The notes beneath the pieces are model-generated. The model had not been told where the DNA came from. It saw only the letters and a program-made list of their open reading frames with translations, and did not search any database. A stretch of DNA of 32,003 nucleotides. Origin: Bacteroidota bacterium. GTDB lineage: Bacteria; Bacteroidota; Bacteroidia; Bacteroidales; F082. Position numbers and translations under genes: made by a program. Positions 24,662-32,003 of the stretch are shown one piece after another; position 1 is the first letter of the stretch; every line of letters begins with the position of its first letter. The DNA lies in NCBI GenBank assembly GCA_024279935.1, contig JAJRQZ010000113.1, positions 1 through 32,003 of the forward strand. The letters run 5' to 3'.

Positions 24662-25501
24662 GTGTTAAAGAAAACCGACTATTTCTTTTTTGGCTTCATT
24701 TTAATTAGCAGCTTGCTGATAGCAGCAGGATGGCATTCGGTTGAAAACCCATTGCAACTATTGTTTATAAGGGTATTGATAGTTGCAGGGATTGCGGTTT
24801 TGTTACGATTAAGCCGGGAATCGAAAACTGGGATATCCATAATTCCAGGAAACGCATACCCTTTAATCCTAAGTGCTTATTTCTATCAGGAAACGGTCTT
24901 TTATAATAAGATATTCCTTTCGAATATTGATTATATCTTAAAAGATGCAGATTCATATATCTTTGGATATCAGCCAAGTATAGTGTTTTCCGAAAGATTG
25001 CCCAATCTGTTTTTCAGCGAGTTGATGTATATTTCGTATTTTTCCTTCTATCTATTGATTATCCTTGTTGTTTTAGTGTTGTATATAAAACAGAAGGATA
25101 GGTTTCCTGAGTTAATGTTCTATTTATCAGTATCACTATATTTATTTTATTTGTTGTTTGGGCTTATTCCGTCGGAAGGGCCGCAATTTTATTTCGGGAG
25201 TCCGGAAAATCAACCTCCGCCAGCATTATTTTTCAATAAGGTAATGCATTATATTCAGCAGTTTGGGGAACAGCCAACAGCTGCTTTCCCCAGTTCACAT
25301 ATAGGATTTTCAGTTATCATACTTTATGTTTTTTATAGGTTTTACAAGCCGGTTTTTTATGTTGTTCTGCCAATAGTTTTTCTTCTTATATTGGCAACGG
25401 TTTATTTAAAGGCTCATTATGTTGTGGATGTTTTTGGCGGCTTGCTCTGTGCCCCACTCTTTTACAAAACTTCCAAACTGATTCACAGAAAAATCCCATA
25501 A
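24662..25501 (+). CDS. PAP2-superfamily membrane phosphatase
   Basis: 279 residues starting at GTG, with about six membrane helices. PSSH (210-213) and KAHYVVD (H252, D256) correspond to motifs 2 and 3 of the PAP2 lipid phosphatase family; the arginine of the third motif (SR-x5-H-x3-D) reads as K-A before the His, so it is somewhat divergent, and motif 1 (K-x6-RP) is not clear. The large N-terminal hydrophobic part is like inositolphosphotransferase (Aur1/Ipt1-like) members of the family. Likely acts on a lipid phosphate or transfers a lipid head group at the inner membrane. Stands alone with the GNAT-like gene following 63 bp later. Confidence 0.8.
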   Translation: MLKKTDYFFFGFILISSLLIAAGWHSVENPLQLLFIRVLIVAGIAVLLRLSRESKTGISIIPGNAYPLILSAYFYQETVFYNKIFLSNIDYILKDADSYIFGYQPSIVFSERLPNLFFSELMYISYFSFYLLIILVVLVLYIKQKDRFPELMFYLSVSLYLFYLLFGLIPSEGPQFYFGSPENQPPPALFFNKVMHYIQQFGEQPTAAFPSSHIGFSVIILYVFYRFYKPVFYVVLPIVFLLILATVYLKAHYVVDVFGGLLCAPLFYKTSKLIHRKIP

Positions 25502-25564
25502 ATATAAAAACCACATAATCAGAGTGTAACGTAAATATTTTGTTTTGTTTGAGAAATATTGCAG

Positions 25565-26683
25565 ATGATAAGGATAATAGAAGTAAGGAGCAAAAAGGAA
25601 TTAAAAACATTTATTCACCTGCCATTCAAAATCCATGAAAACCATTCGCAATGGCTTCCTCCCTTGCTCTCCGACGAATGGAAAGTTTTTGATAAGGGCA
25701 AAAATCATTCGTTTGACCATTGCGATACGATAATGTTCCTGTTGGAAAAAGACGGTGATATTGCAGGAAGAATAATGGGGATAGTAAATCATGCTTATAA
25801 TAAGGGTCATCATGAGAACAACGCCCGGTTTTCGTTTATGGAATGTTACGACGACGCAGAGGTTTTCGATGCCTTATTGAATGCGGTTAAAGATTGGACG
25901 AAACAAAAAAACCTTGATAGATTGGTAGGGCCATTAGGTTTTTCCGATAAGGATCCGCAGGGATTTCTTATCGAGGGTTTTGAAGATCCTATGTCGGTGA
26001 TGGTTACTAACTGCAGCTTTCCTTATATGGTTGAGCATATCGAGCGCAATGGTTTCAGCAAGAAAATAGACTTGGTACAGTATCGTGCCGGGATTCCTGA
26101 AAACATACCGGAGTTTTACCAAAGAGTTGCGGACAGGGTCGGCCGTCATGGTTTTAAGCTAATGGAGTTTAAGAAGTCGAGGCACATGCGGCCATACGTC
26201 AAAGCTGTTTTCGATCTTATAAACGAAGCATATTCTGACATCTATGGTTTTGCCCCTTTACAGGAAATTGAATCCAAGGAATTCTCGGAACGCTTCCTGC
26301 CGCTGCTGAATCCGAAATTTATAAAGCTGGTTGCCAACAAAGAGGGTAAAATAGTGGCGTTTGTTGTTGCCATGCCAGATATCTCCGATGGTTTTAAGAA
26401 GGCTAAAGGACGGCTTTTCCCTTTTGGGCTTGTTCATTTGCTGCTATCTTTTAAAAAAGCCACACAGTTAAACCTGCTTTTAGGATGCGTGAAAGACGAT
26501 ATCAGGAATTCAGGGCTTGATGCCTTAATGGCTGTGGCGATGTTCAATTCTGCCAAAGAAGCAAATCTGAAGGTTATCGACAGCCATTTGGTTATGGAAG
26601 AAAACGTAAAGATGAGGGCAGTAATGGAACGCCTCGACGGAACGATTTACAAAAGGTATAGGATTTTCGAGAAGTCTTTGTAA
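25565..26683 (+). CDS. GNAT-like N-acetyltransferase-fold protein
   Basis: 372 residues from ATG 25565 (a TTG six bases earlier is possible). RVIEVRSKKEL-like N-terminus, then segments such as VGPLGFSDKDPQGFLIEGF and, in the second half, FIKLVANKEGKIVAFVVAMPDIS, which fits the beta4-beta5 region of a GNAT fold, and DALMAVAMFNSAKEANLKVIDSHLVMEEN. I recall this as a common Bacteroidota family of two-domain GNAT-related proteins without assigned function. No signal peptide, so cytoplasmic. Substrate unknown. Converges on the selD fusion with 88 bp between the stops; no strong terminator is visible there. Confidence 0.65.
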   Translation: MIRIIEVRSKKELKTFIHLPFKIHENHSQWLPPLLSDEWKVFDKGKNHSFDHCDTIMFLLEKDGDIAGRIMGIVNHAYNKGHHENNARFSFMECYDDAEVFDALLNAVKDWTKQKNLDRLVGPLGFSDKDPQGFLIEGFEDPMSVMVTNCSFPYMVEHIERNGFSKKIDLVQYRAGIPENIPEFYQRVADRVGRHGFKLMEFKKSRHMRPYVKAVFDLINEAYSDIYGFAPLQEIESKEFSERFLPLLNPKFIKLVANKEGKIVAFVVAMPDISDGFKKAKGRLFPFGLVHLLLSFKKATQLNLLLGCVKDDIRNSGLDALMAVAMFNSAKEANLKVIDSHLVMEENVKMRAVMERLDGTIYKRYRIFEKSL

Positions 26684-26771
26684 AACGGACCGCTCAATGA
26701 ATCCCGGAATAGGGGAATAAGTCCGCTTTCAAGTCCCGTATATGACCGGTGGCTAACTTGTTTAACTGATA

Positions 26772-28961
26772 CTAAGCAAGGAAGATGTTTCCCCGGCCGT
26801 CCTCAGTAAACTCACCGATTATTGCAGCTTCCATAATCCCGTTTCCCTGAAGTTCCTTCAACAGATCGTGGGCCTGTTCGCCGGGCAGGGCTATTAAAAG
26901 GCCCCCTGCTGTTTGGGCATCGCAGACCATTAGCTGTTGAATATCGCTAAAAGCCCCAAAATCAACTATCTCACTAACATATTTGCGATTGTTGACGGTG
27001 CCCCCCGGAACTACTCCTGCTGTTACCATTTCTTTAGTTTTATCGATGAAATTAAGCTTGTCGAAATAAACTTTTGCATTGCATTTGGAAGCCGTGGTCA
27101 TTTCTTTTAAATGTCCCATAAGCCCGAAACCAGTAACATCGGTACAAGAATGGACATTATATTTCATCATGAGCTCAGCAGCGGTTTTGTTGAGTGTTTT
27201 CATGACTTCCGTCATTTTAAGACGGGTTTTTTCATCAATCAGGCCGCGTTTGAGCGCTGATGAAAGGATGCCAGTTCCAAGAGGTTTTGTCAAAATCAGC
27301 AGGTCGCCTTTTTTGGCGTTGCTGTTTTTTAAAACCTTAGCTGGGTGGACTATGCCACTGACTACCATGCCGTATTTTGGTTCAGGGTCTTCAATGGAAT
27401 GCCCTCCCAAAATCGGGATTCCGGCCTCGGCGGCCTTGTCGGCAGCACCCTTTAGTATTTGTTGGAGCACTTCCATGGGCAAGACGTCTTCCGGGAAACC
27501 AACTATATTCAAGGCGAATAGCGGTTTTGCGCCCATGGCATAAATATCGCTTATGGCGTTGGTGGCAGCAATGGCGCCAAAATCATAAGGGTCGTCAACG
27601 ATAGGGGTAAAAAAATCAAGGGTTTGAACAATTGCTTGTTCTTCGTTAAGCTTGTAAACGGCGGCATCGTCGGATGTTTCCGTGCCTACTAAAACATTTT
27701 CGTTGAAAAAAGGCCGTATGCCTTGTAATATTTTTTCCAGCTTCTGGGGTTTGATCTTACAGGCGCATCCGCCTCCTTTTGTGAATTTTGTAAGTTTAAC
27801 CTCATCTTTTATTTCGGTCATTTTCGCTGTATCAATTTGTGTTAACGATTTTACTATTTTAATGACTTCTTTTGCTGCTATTTCTATATCTTCCATACTT
27901 GTTCCTCTTCCGGTTGAAAACCGAACGGTCCCCATGGCGTATCTTATCGGTATATGCATGGCCTCAAGAACGGACGAAACATCGATGCTTTCCGAATGAC
28001 AGGCTGCCCCGGCCGAGGCAGCGACGTTTTCAAGCCTTGAAATTATGGTATTGGCCTCTGCTCCAGGAAAGGAGATGCTCAGGGTGTTGGGCAGCCTTTG
28101 CACGGGATGACCATTGAGTCTTGTTTCGGTCAAACCGTTTTTTAATAATTCATAAAGATAATCCCTGGTGTTTGTATAATGTTCAATGTTCTTGCCAAGG
28201 TTTTGGGCAGCCAGCTCGCATGCTTTTCCAAGACCCACGATTTCAAGTACGTTCTCGGTTCCGGCGCGCATATTTTGTTCGTGGTCGGCACCATGAATCA
28301 GTTTCTCGGGTTTAATGCCGTTTTTTATATAAATTGCCCCTATTCCCTTGGGTGCGTAAAGTTTATGCCCGGCAATGCTCATCAGGTCCAAACCTAGTTT
28401 TTTTACGTCAACCTCAATTTTCCCCAACGACTGCGCAGCATCGCTATGGAAACAGATGTTCGCTGCTTTAGCGATTTCAGCAATTTTTTCAATTGGTTGT
28501 ATGCTTCCAACCTCGTTGTTGGCATGCATTATACTTATTAAAATCGTTGTTTGTTTAATTGCTTTTTCCACCTCACATGGGTCAACTATCCCAAATTCGT
28601 CAACAGGGAGGTAAGTGATCTCGAAACCCTTTTCCGATAGATATTTGCATACCTCGAAAACTGCCGGATGCTCAACGGAGGAGCTTATGATATGGTTGCC
28701 GTTTTTCTGGTTTGCCAGTGCAATTCCTTTTATCGCATAATTGTTCGATTCGGTGCCCCCGCTGGTAAATATCACTTCCGGGGGATTGCAGTTGATTAAA
28801 GAAGCTATTTGAGCACGGGCTTTTTCGACGGCAAGTTTTGTTTTTATCCCAAAAGCATGTGTGCTGGAAGGGTTCCCGAAATATTTACCCAAATATGGGC
28901 GCATCGCCTCGGCTACCTCCGCGGCTATTGGCGCTGTGGCATTATAATCCAGATAAATCAT
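26772..28961 (-). CDS. selD: Cysteine desulfurase (NifS/IscS-like) fused to selenophosphate synthase SelD
   Basis: 729 residues. Residues 1-375 are a class V PLP desulfurase: TSGGTESNN, HSDAAQSLG, the PLP lysine K200 in SIAGHKLYAPKG, RAGTENV and catalytic Cys321 in SAGAACHSES. Residues 388-729 are SelD: TKGGGCACKI with C399 in the position of the catalytic Cys17 of E. coli SelD (TGC codon, so cysteine and not selenocysteine), then DDAAVYKL, DFFTPIVDDPYDFG, AATNAISDIYAMGAKP and ILGGHSIEDPEPKYG. The desulfurase part may release selenium from selenocysteine or bind it as a perselenide and pass it on to SelD, which makes selenophosphate from ATP. It starts 1 bp after the tRNA selenouridine synthase stop. 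Fusions of this kind are rare as far as I recall. Confidence 0.93.
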   Translation of the reverse strand: MIYLDYNATAPIAAEVAEAMRPYLGKYFGNPSSTHAFGIKTKLAVEKARAQIASLINCNPPEVIFTSGGTESNNYAIKGIALANQKNGNHIISSSVEHPAVFEVCKYLSEKGFEITYLPVDEFGIVDPCEVEKAIKQTTILISIMHANNEVGSIQPIEKIAEIAKAANICFHSDAAQSLGKIEVDVKKLGLDLMSIAGHKLYAPKGIGAIYIKNGIKPEKLIHGADHEQNMRAGTENVLEIVGLGKACELAAQNLGKNIEHYTNTRDYLYELLKNGLTETRLNGHPVQRLPNTLSISFPGAEANTIISRLENVAASAGAACHSESIDVSSVLEAMHIPIRYAMGTVRFSTGRGTSMEDIEIAAKEVIKIVKSLTQIDTAKMTEIKDEVKLTKFTKGGGCACKIKPQKLEKILQGIRPFFNENVLVGTETSDDAAVYKLNEEQAIVQTLDFFTPIVDDPYDFGAIAATNAISDIYAMGAKPLFALNIVGFPEDVLPMEVLQQILKGAADKAAEAGIPILGGHSIEDPEPKYGMVVSGIVHPAKVLKNSNAKKGDLLILTKPLGTGILSSALKRGLIDEKTRLKMTEVMKTLNKTAAELMMKYNVHSCTDVTGFGLMGHLKEMTTASKCNAKVYFDKLNFIDKTKEMVTAGVVPGGTVNNRKYVSEIVDFGAFSDIQQLMVCDAQTAGGLLIALPGEQAHDLLKELQGNGIMEAAIIGEFTEDGRGNIFLA

Positions 28962-28962
28962 T

Positions 28963-29991
28963 TTAAAAGTGTGAATTTGAATACTCCAAAACTAATCTGG
29001 CTGTTTTTTTTGGGTCGTCCGAATCAACTTGCAGCTCAAAGACTCTTTCTTCATCCCTTTTAGAGTTTCCATGCAGATAAGCCTTGTCATAATATTCGAG
29101 CGTTATCTCGGCTACCCTCAACAGGTCGTTGTTTTCGAGGGCTTCGAGCGACTGCTTGGTTCTCAAGCTGCCCAAACGGCGCTCGATGTTTAAAATGCTT
29201 CTTTCAAGAGGCTCTTTCGGAAAACAACCATACTCCTTTACCAGCCTTTTTTCCCTTATTTTCTTGGGGACGATGATTTTTAGAAGTATCGATTCCCTCA
29301 TCCTGGCATATAAATTATCGGGGATGGAACATCTGCCTACCTGTCTGCTTTCGTCTTCCAGCCAGATTGTTTCTTTCAGGTTGAGCCCCGAGATTTTTTC
29401 CCCGAGATTATTTTCAAATTGCTCAGAACTTGGTTGTGGGTTTTGCCCGATGGCTCCGAAAGCAGAGCCTTTATGGTTGCCAATGCCTTCCAGGTCGAGG
29501 AATTGAGCGCCCATTTTGTCCATTTCCTTGAGAACGTCCGTTTTGCCGCTTCCGGTATATCCACCAAGAACGATTAGTTTTTCGGCTTTGTCGAATAAGC
29601 TTCTTGTATGTTTGCGGTAATTCTTATACCCCCCCTCCAGGAGGAACACCTGGAATCCCGCTGTCTCGAAAAGCCAGGCCATGCTTGCCGAGCGCATCCC
29701 GCCCCGCCAGCAATGGATGAGTATCTTTTTCCCGGGAGCAATGTTTTTGGCCTGTTTGACAAATGCGACAAGTTTTGGCCCAACTATCTCCAGGCCGTTC
29801 ATGATGGCTGCCTCCTTGCCGTTTTTTTTGTAGTTGATTCCAACGACAGCCCTTTCCTCATTATTGAAAACAGGAATGTTGATTGCCCCGGGAATATGTC
29901 CGTTGTCAAATTCGGCAGGTGAGCGCACGTCCACTACCGGAAAGGTTTTTCCCTTTGCCAAAAAATCTTCTATGCCAATATGTTCTGCCAT
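28963..29991 (-). CDS. mnmH: tRNA 2-selenouridine synthase MnmH/SelU
   Basis: 342 residues, as in the YbbB/SelU family. An N-terminal rhodanese domain (VVDVRSPAEFDNGHIPGAIN) ends in the active loop IHCWRGGMRSASMAWL with Cys94. The second half is a P-loop domain with Walker A GGYTGSGKT (143-151), GSAFGAIGQNPQPSSEQFEN and WLEDESRQVGR. The enzyme replaces sulfur with selenium in 2-thiouridine at the wobble base of tRNA-Lys, -Glu and -Gln, using selenophosphate. The desulfurase-SelD fusion that supplies selenophosphate follows after one base, so both form one selenium unit; no selA/selB is present here. A -7 box TAACTTTG is 16 bp upstream. Confidence 0.95.
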   Translation of the reverse strand: MAEHIGIEDFLAKGKTFPVVDVRSPAEFDNGHIPGAINIPVFNNEERAVVGINYKKNGKEAAIMNGLEIVGPKLVAFVKQAKNIAPGKKILIHCWRGGMRSASMAWLFETAGFQVFLLEGGYKNYRKHTRSLFDKAEKLIVLGGYTGSGKTDVLKEMDKMGAQFLDLEGIGNHKGSAFGAIGQNPQPSSEQFENNLGEKISGLNLKETIWLEDESRQVGRCSIPDNLYARMRESILLKIIVPKKIREKRLVKEYGCFPKEPLERSILNIERRLGSLRTKQSLEALENNDLLRVAEITLEYYDKAYLHGNSKRDEERVFELQVDSDDPKKTARLVLEYSNSHF

Positions 29992-30006
29992 ATTTTAAAA
30001 TTGCGG

Positions 30007-30014
30007 CAAAGTTA
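30007..30014 (-). promoter_or_regulatory. -7 box of the selenium operon
   Basis: On the minus strand TAACTTTG (30014-30007) matches TAnnTTTG, 15 bp before the mnmH ATG at 29991. No good -33 element. Confidence 0.4.
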
Positions 30015-30061
30015 TGGATTTTTAAGGTTGGAAATATGGGGATTAATACTTCAGCAAGAAA

Positions 30062-31009
30062 TTAATACAGCCTTAACTTCGACGGTATCATGCCGCTATT
30101 GCTGTATTTGTGCTTATAAACATGGTCAATAAATATCTTTCTGACACCCTCTTCCACACCCTGGGCCCAGTGGCCCACCATTCCTCCGCCTCCGGCTTCT
30201 CCGGTAGTAAGGACGGCAAAAAGTATTTCGCGGGTGCTGATGTCGAAAAAAGTTACATACTGCATCGAAAACTCACCTGCCTTATTGAAGTTCACAAGGT
30301 TTATTACCATTCCTATTCCTTGCGTTTCCTTTATCACATAAGACTTAACTATTTTTTGAAGGTCGCTGAAGGAGATACAATAGTTGCCGTATTCAACAAA
30401 CTTATTGAAATCGCGCTTATAATAATTCGGGAAAACAGGAGTGGCTTGCATCATGGCTTTTTTGTGCATCCATTTTCTCAAGTTGTTGAAACCTGTCTTT
30501 TTATTGAACTCAACATTCCAATCATTGAAGTACTTTTGTATCAATTGTTGGCTTTGCCCCATTTTTTTTGGATTGCTGAGCCGTAAATAAGTCAAATCGT
30601 AACCGTAGAAAAACACATCCTGACGGAAGAAAACCTCATTTGCCCTGTTTCCGAAGACCTTGGCTCCCGATTTTTTTTGTGCCTGGCAGTTTGGAGTCCC
30701 GATCCCGGGATTGTAAACAAACCCTGTTGCGGAAGTAGTATTATAAACAGGCTTTTGCGGAGGCACATTGCTTTGCGAAGCATTGAAGATATCTTTGTCG
30801 CCCGACTCATATTTTATCATGAAAATTTCTGATTTATTTAAATGATAAGTAGGCCCGTTGATATTGGTAAATCTTTTGTAATCTATCTTCCTGTCGTTAA
30901 TCTCGAGCACTTTGGCTTTTATTTCATCGCCGCTGCGAAGAATGATAAAGTCTTGTGAAAAGGCGCTGGCCGAAATAATTAAGAGGAAAAAAACAAGGAA
31001 GCGGTTCAT
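30062..31009 (-). CDS. Exported hypothetical protein
   Basis: 315 residues with a signal peptide ending ISASAFSQ. The N-terminal region LRSGDEIKAKVLEINDRKIDYKRF and KSEIFMIKYESGDKDIF is a motif I recall from many exported Bacteroidota proteins (a small beta domain of unknown function). The middle has a long charged helical part (residues 130-200) and the C-terminus a hydrophobic stretch TGEAGGGGMVGHWAQGVEEGVRKIF. No catalytic motif seen. Periplasmic or outer-membrane-associated by the signal peptide. Monocistronic with an inverted repeat over its promoter. Confidence 0.75.
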   Translation of the reverse strand: MNRFLVFFLLIISASAFSQDFIILRSGDEIKAKVLEINDRKIDYKRFTNINGPTYHLNKSEIFMIKYESGDKDIFNASQSNVPPQKPVYNTTSATGFVYNPGIGTPNCQAQKKSGAKVFGNRANEVFFRQDVFFYGYDLTYLRLSNPKKMGQSQQLIQKYFNDWNVEFNKKTGFNNLRKWMHKKAMMQATPVFPNYYKRDFNKFVEYGNYCISFSDLQKIVKSYVIKETQGIGMVINLVNFNKAGEFSMQYVTFFDISTREILFAVLTTGEAGGGGMVGHWAQGVEEGVRKIFIDHVYKHKYSNSGMIPSKLRLY

Positions 31010-31036
31010 AATATAAATATTGGTTTATTCAGGCAT

Positions 31037-31078
31037 CAAAAGTACGGAATTTATACTTAAAACATAAGACTTCCGTAC
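31037..31078 (-). promoter_or_regulatory. Promoter with flanking GTACGGAA inverted repeat (possible operator)
   Basis: On the minus strand TACTTTTG (31044-31037) fits TAnnTTTG, 28 bp before the start codon. GTACGGAA (31042-31049) and TTCCGTAC (31071-31078) form a perfect 8-bp inverted repeat with a 21-bp gap that spans the -10 to -35 region. This could be an operator for a dimeric regulator or a stem at the 5' end of an upstream transcript. Confidence 0.4.
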
Positions 31079-31139
31079 AGACAGGCGAATTATTTTAAAA
31101 ACTGCGCACATCTATTTATTATTTGCGTGTACGATGAGT

Positions 31140-31673
31140 TCAGTTTAGCCTTTTAACTTCAAGTATTTTTATTCTTGGGTCCAGATATTGGCCATTGGCA
31201 GGCGATTTCTGTATTTTCCTTATTACATCCATTCCTTCTATAACCTTGCCGAATGCAGCAAAACCTTGTCCGTCGCCGTTTCGCATGCCGCCATAATCGA
31301 GCGCAGCTTGATCGCCTATGCAAATAAAGAATTCGCTGGTGCCCGTGCCCGGCGCGTTTCGTGCCATAGAGATAACACCGTCCTTGTGCAGTATCCCTGT
31401 TTGCTCAGTTGTTTCGTGTTTTATGGGTGCAAGCATGTCGGGATGTTCGTCCTCGAAAAGCCCTCCCTGGACAACTTCGATTTTTACTTTGCTGTTTTGC
31501 TGGTTGTCAGGCGTTACTGTTCTATAAAAGGTGGCATCCCCCAGTCTGTCTTCATCAATATATCTTAAAAAGTTGGCAACGGTAAGGGGTGCTTTTTCAG
31601 GATAAAGCTCGATAATGATATCTCCCGCCTCCGTCTTCATTATAATTTCAGGCTTGCTTTTTTTGTTCCGCAC
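31140..31673 (-). CDS. Cyclophilin-type peptidyl-prolyl isomerase, lipoprotein start lost by a frameshift
   Basis: 177 residues as read from GTG 31673. Cyclophilin fold motifs: ELYPEKAPLTVANFLRYID, ATFYRTV, VQGGL, GVISMARNAPGTGTSEFFIC, GFAAFGKVIEGMDVI. The isomerase core starts at about residue 12 and looks complete. Directly upstream, in the frame one base away, ATG 31729 opens a lipoprotein signal peptide ending IIVSCGTKK. Adding one A to the A7 run (31658-31664) would fuse the two into a lipid-anchored cyclophilin, the form common in this phylum. As written only an unexported version can be made. A -7 box TAACTTTG lies at 31783-31776, upstream of the ATG. Confidence 0.85.
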   Translation of the reverse strand: MRNKKSKPEIIMKTEAGDIIIELYPEKAPLTVANFLRYIDEDRLGDATFYRTVTPDNQQNSKVKIEVVQGGLFEDEHPDMLAPIKHETTEQTGILHKDGVISMARNAPGTGTSEFFICIGDQAALDYGGMRNGDGQGFAAFGKVIEGMDVIRKIQKSPANGQYLDPRIKILEVKRLN

Positions 31674-31729
31674 GAAACGATTATCATTAGCAAAATGAAA
31701 GATAAACTTAAAGTTTTAAATCTAATCAT
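31640..31729 (-). pseudogene. Lipoprotein signal peptide of the cyclophilin, out of frame
   Basis: Twenty-nine codons from ATG 31729 to TAA. It reads MIRFKTLSLSFILLMIIVSC (Cys20 as lipobox cysteine), then GTKK, and goes off-frame after the A7 run. By itself it makes no sense as a gene; in frame with the cyclophilin it gives a standard lipoprotein N-terminus. Confidence 0.75.
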
Positions 31730-31775
31730 GCTATTGTAATGTTTGACCGACATGCTTTTGCCTTTTGTAAAACTG

Positions 31776-31783
31776 CAAAGTTA
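31776..31783 (-). promoter_or_regulatory. -7 box of the cyclophilin gene
   Basis: TAACTTTG on the minus strand (31783-31776) matches TAnnTTTG and lies 46 bp before the ATG at 31729, supporting that ATG as the original start. Confidence 0.4.
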
Positions 31784-31872
31784 GTGTTTTAATAATGCCT
31801 TTCATAATTTGATGTCAGACCTTAAATCCGCAAGTAATTATTAACAATTCACTTTAAGTTGATGAAAAATAA

Positions 31873-31905
31873 GACCTGCAATCACTTGCAGGTCTCGTGT
31901 TTTTT
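31873..31905. terminator. Bidirectional terminator near the right edge
   Basis: GACCTGCAA (31873-31881) pairs with TTGCAGGTC (31886-31894), loop TCAC. On the minus strand TTATTTTTC follows at once; on the plus strand TTTTTT follows after five bases. No gene within the window ends here, so it serves a transcript from the right (minus). Confidence 0.8.
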
Positions 31906-31986
31906 CACCTATTTAGGTGTATGTACAAAAACACAAACACAAAGGTAACGCCTTTTGGCGGAATACACCTAATCCATAAGAGATTA
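31906..31986. other. Hairpin-rich non-coding stretch with competing pairings
   Basis: CACCTA (31906-31911) can pair with TAGGTG (31914-31919), while TAGGTGTAT (31914-31922) can instead pair with ATACACCTA (31963-31971), which encloses CGCCTTTTGGCG (31950-31961). CTAATC (31969-31974) also pairs with GATTAG (31981-31986). No ORF. On the minus strand the order leads into the terminator at 31873, like an attenuator or a small RNA with its own terminator. A TACCTTTG box lies at 31947-31940 on the minus strand. Confidence 0.35.
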
Positions 31987-32003
31987 GTTTCGGATAATAC
32001 AAT

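Noticed and set aside
27760-27785. Selenocysteine codon in the SelD part
   Set aside because: The catalytic codon is TGC and the neighbouring one TGT; no in-frame TGA is present.

Overview
The window looks like a chromosome segment of a member of the Bacteroidota. The sequence-based reasons are: many genes preceded by the Bacteroidota-type -7 box TAnnTTTG and lacking clear Shine-Dalgarno sequences, a LruC/DUF4842 lipoprotein, exported proteins with the short 'FSQ' type signal ends common in that phylum, and moderate-to-low GC with AT-rich islands. I cannot place it more finely.

Layout. 1-1100: right end of an IS21-like element (about four copies of a 24-bp terminal repeat) abutting a broken MvaI/BcnI-type restriction endonuclease gene, with a possible second IS end just after it. 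1226-6745: an M1-type peptidase, then a compact ECF sigma factor / zinc-binding anti-sigma pair, followed by a copper-type RiPP operon: an HvfA-like precursor with three EAKCGEGKCG repeats, the MNIO (DUF692) maturase HvfB, its partner HvfC (DUF2063) and a DoxX-like membrane protein HvfX. A strong hairpin terminator sits between precursor and maturase, and a possible ECF promoter precedes the precursor. 6887-8242: a Tat-exported GH109/Gfo-Idh-MocA protein. 8243-12660: an AT-rich accessory island with a 183-bp element bounded by 18-bp inverted repeats, a dead XRE regulator, a frameshifted PHP-SMC-like ATPase (TrlF type) and an AlbA_2/Schlafen-like protein; this looks like a decayed anti-phage module. 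12666-15527: a HisJ-like histidinol phosphatase and an exported metallophosphoesterase.

On the minus strand from 15588: a LruC/laminin-B lipoprotein; a three-gene export unit (ABC ATPase, ABC-2 permease, LolA-like periplasmic protein) preceded by an overlapping 50-codon small ORF; a beta-phosphoglucomutase-GH65 phosphorylase fusion with a uridine-kinase-like protein. Then on plus: a PAP2 phosphatase and a GNAT-like protein. Minus again: tRNA 2-selenouridine synthase (MnmH/SelU) followed 1 bp later by a cysteine desulfurase-SelD fusion, so selenium mobilisation, selenophosphate synthesis and tRNA selenation are in one transcription unit. The right end holds an exported hypothetical protein and a cyclophilin whose lipoprotein signal peptide lies in another frame across an A7 tract, then a hairpin-rich non-coding stretch.

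The most interesting system is the sigma/anti-sigma plus HvfA-B-C-X operon; the second is the TrlF/AlbA_2 island; the third is the desulfurase-SelD fusion with MnmH. Several genes here carry single-base frameshifts, which may be real decay or assembly error; only read-level checking can separate them.
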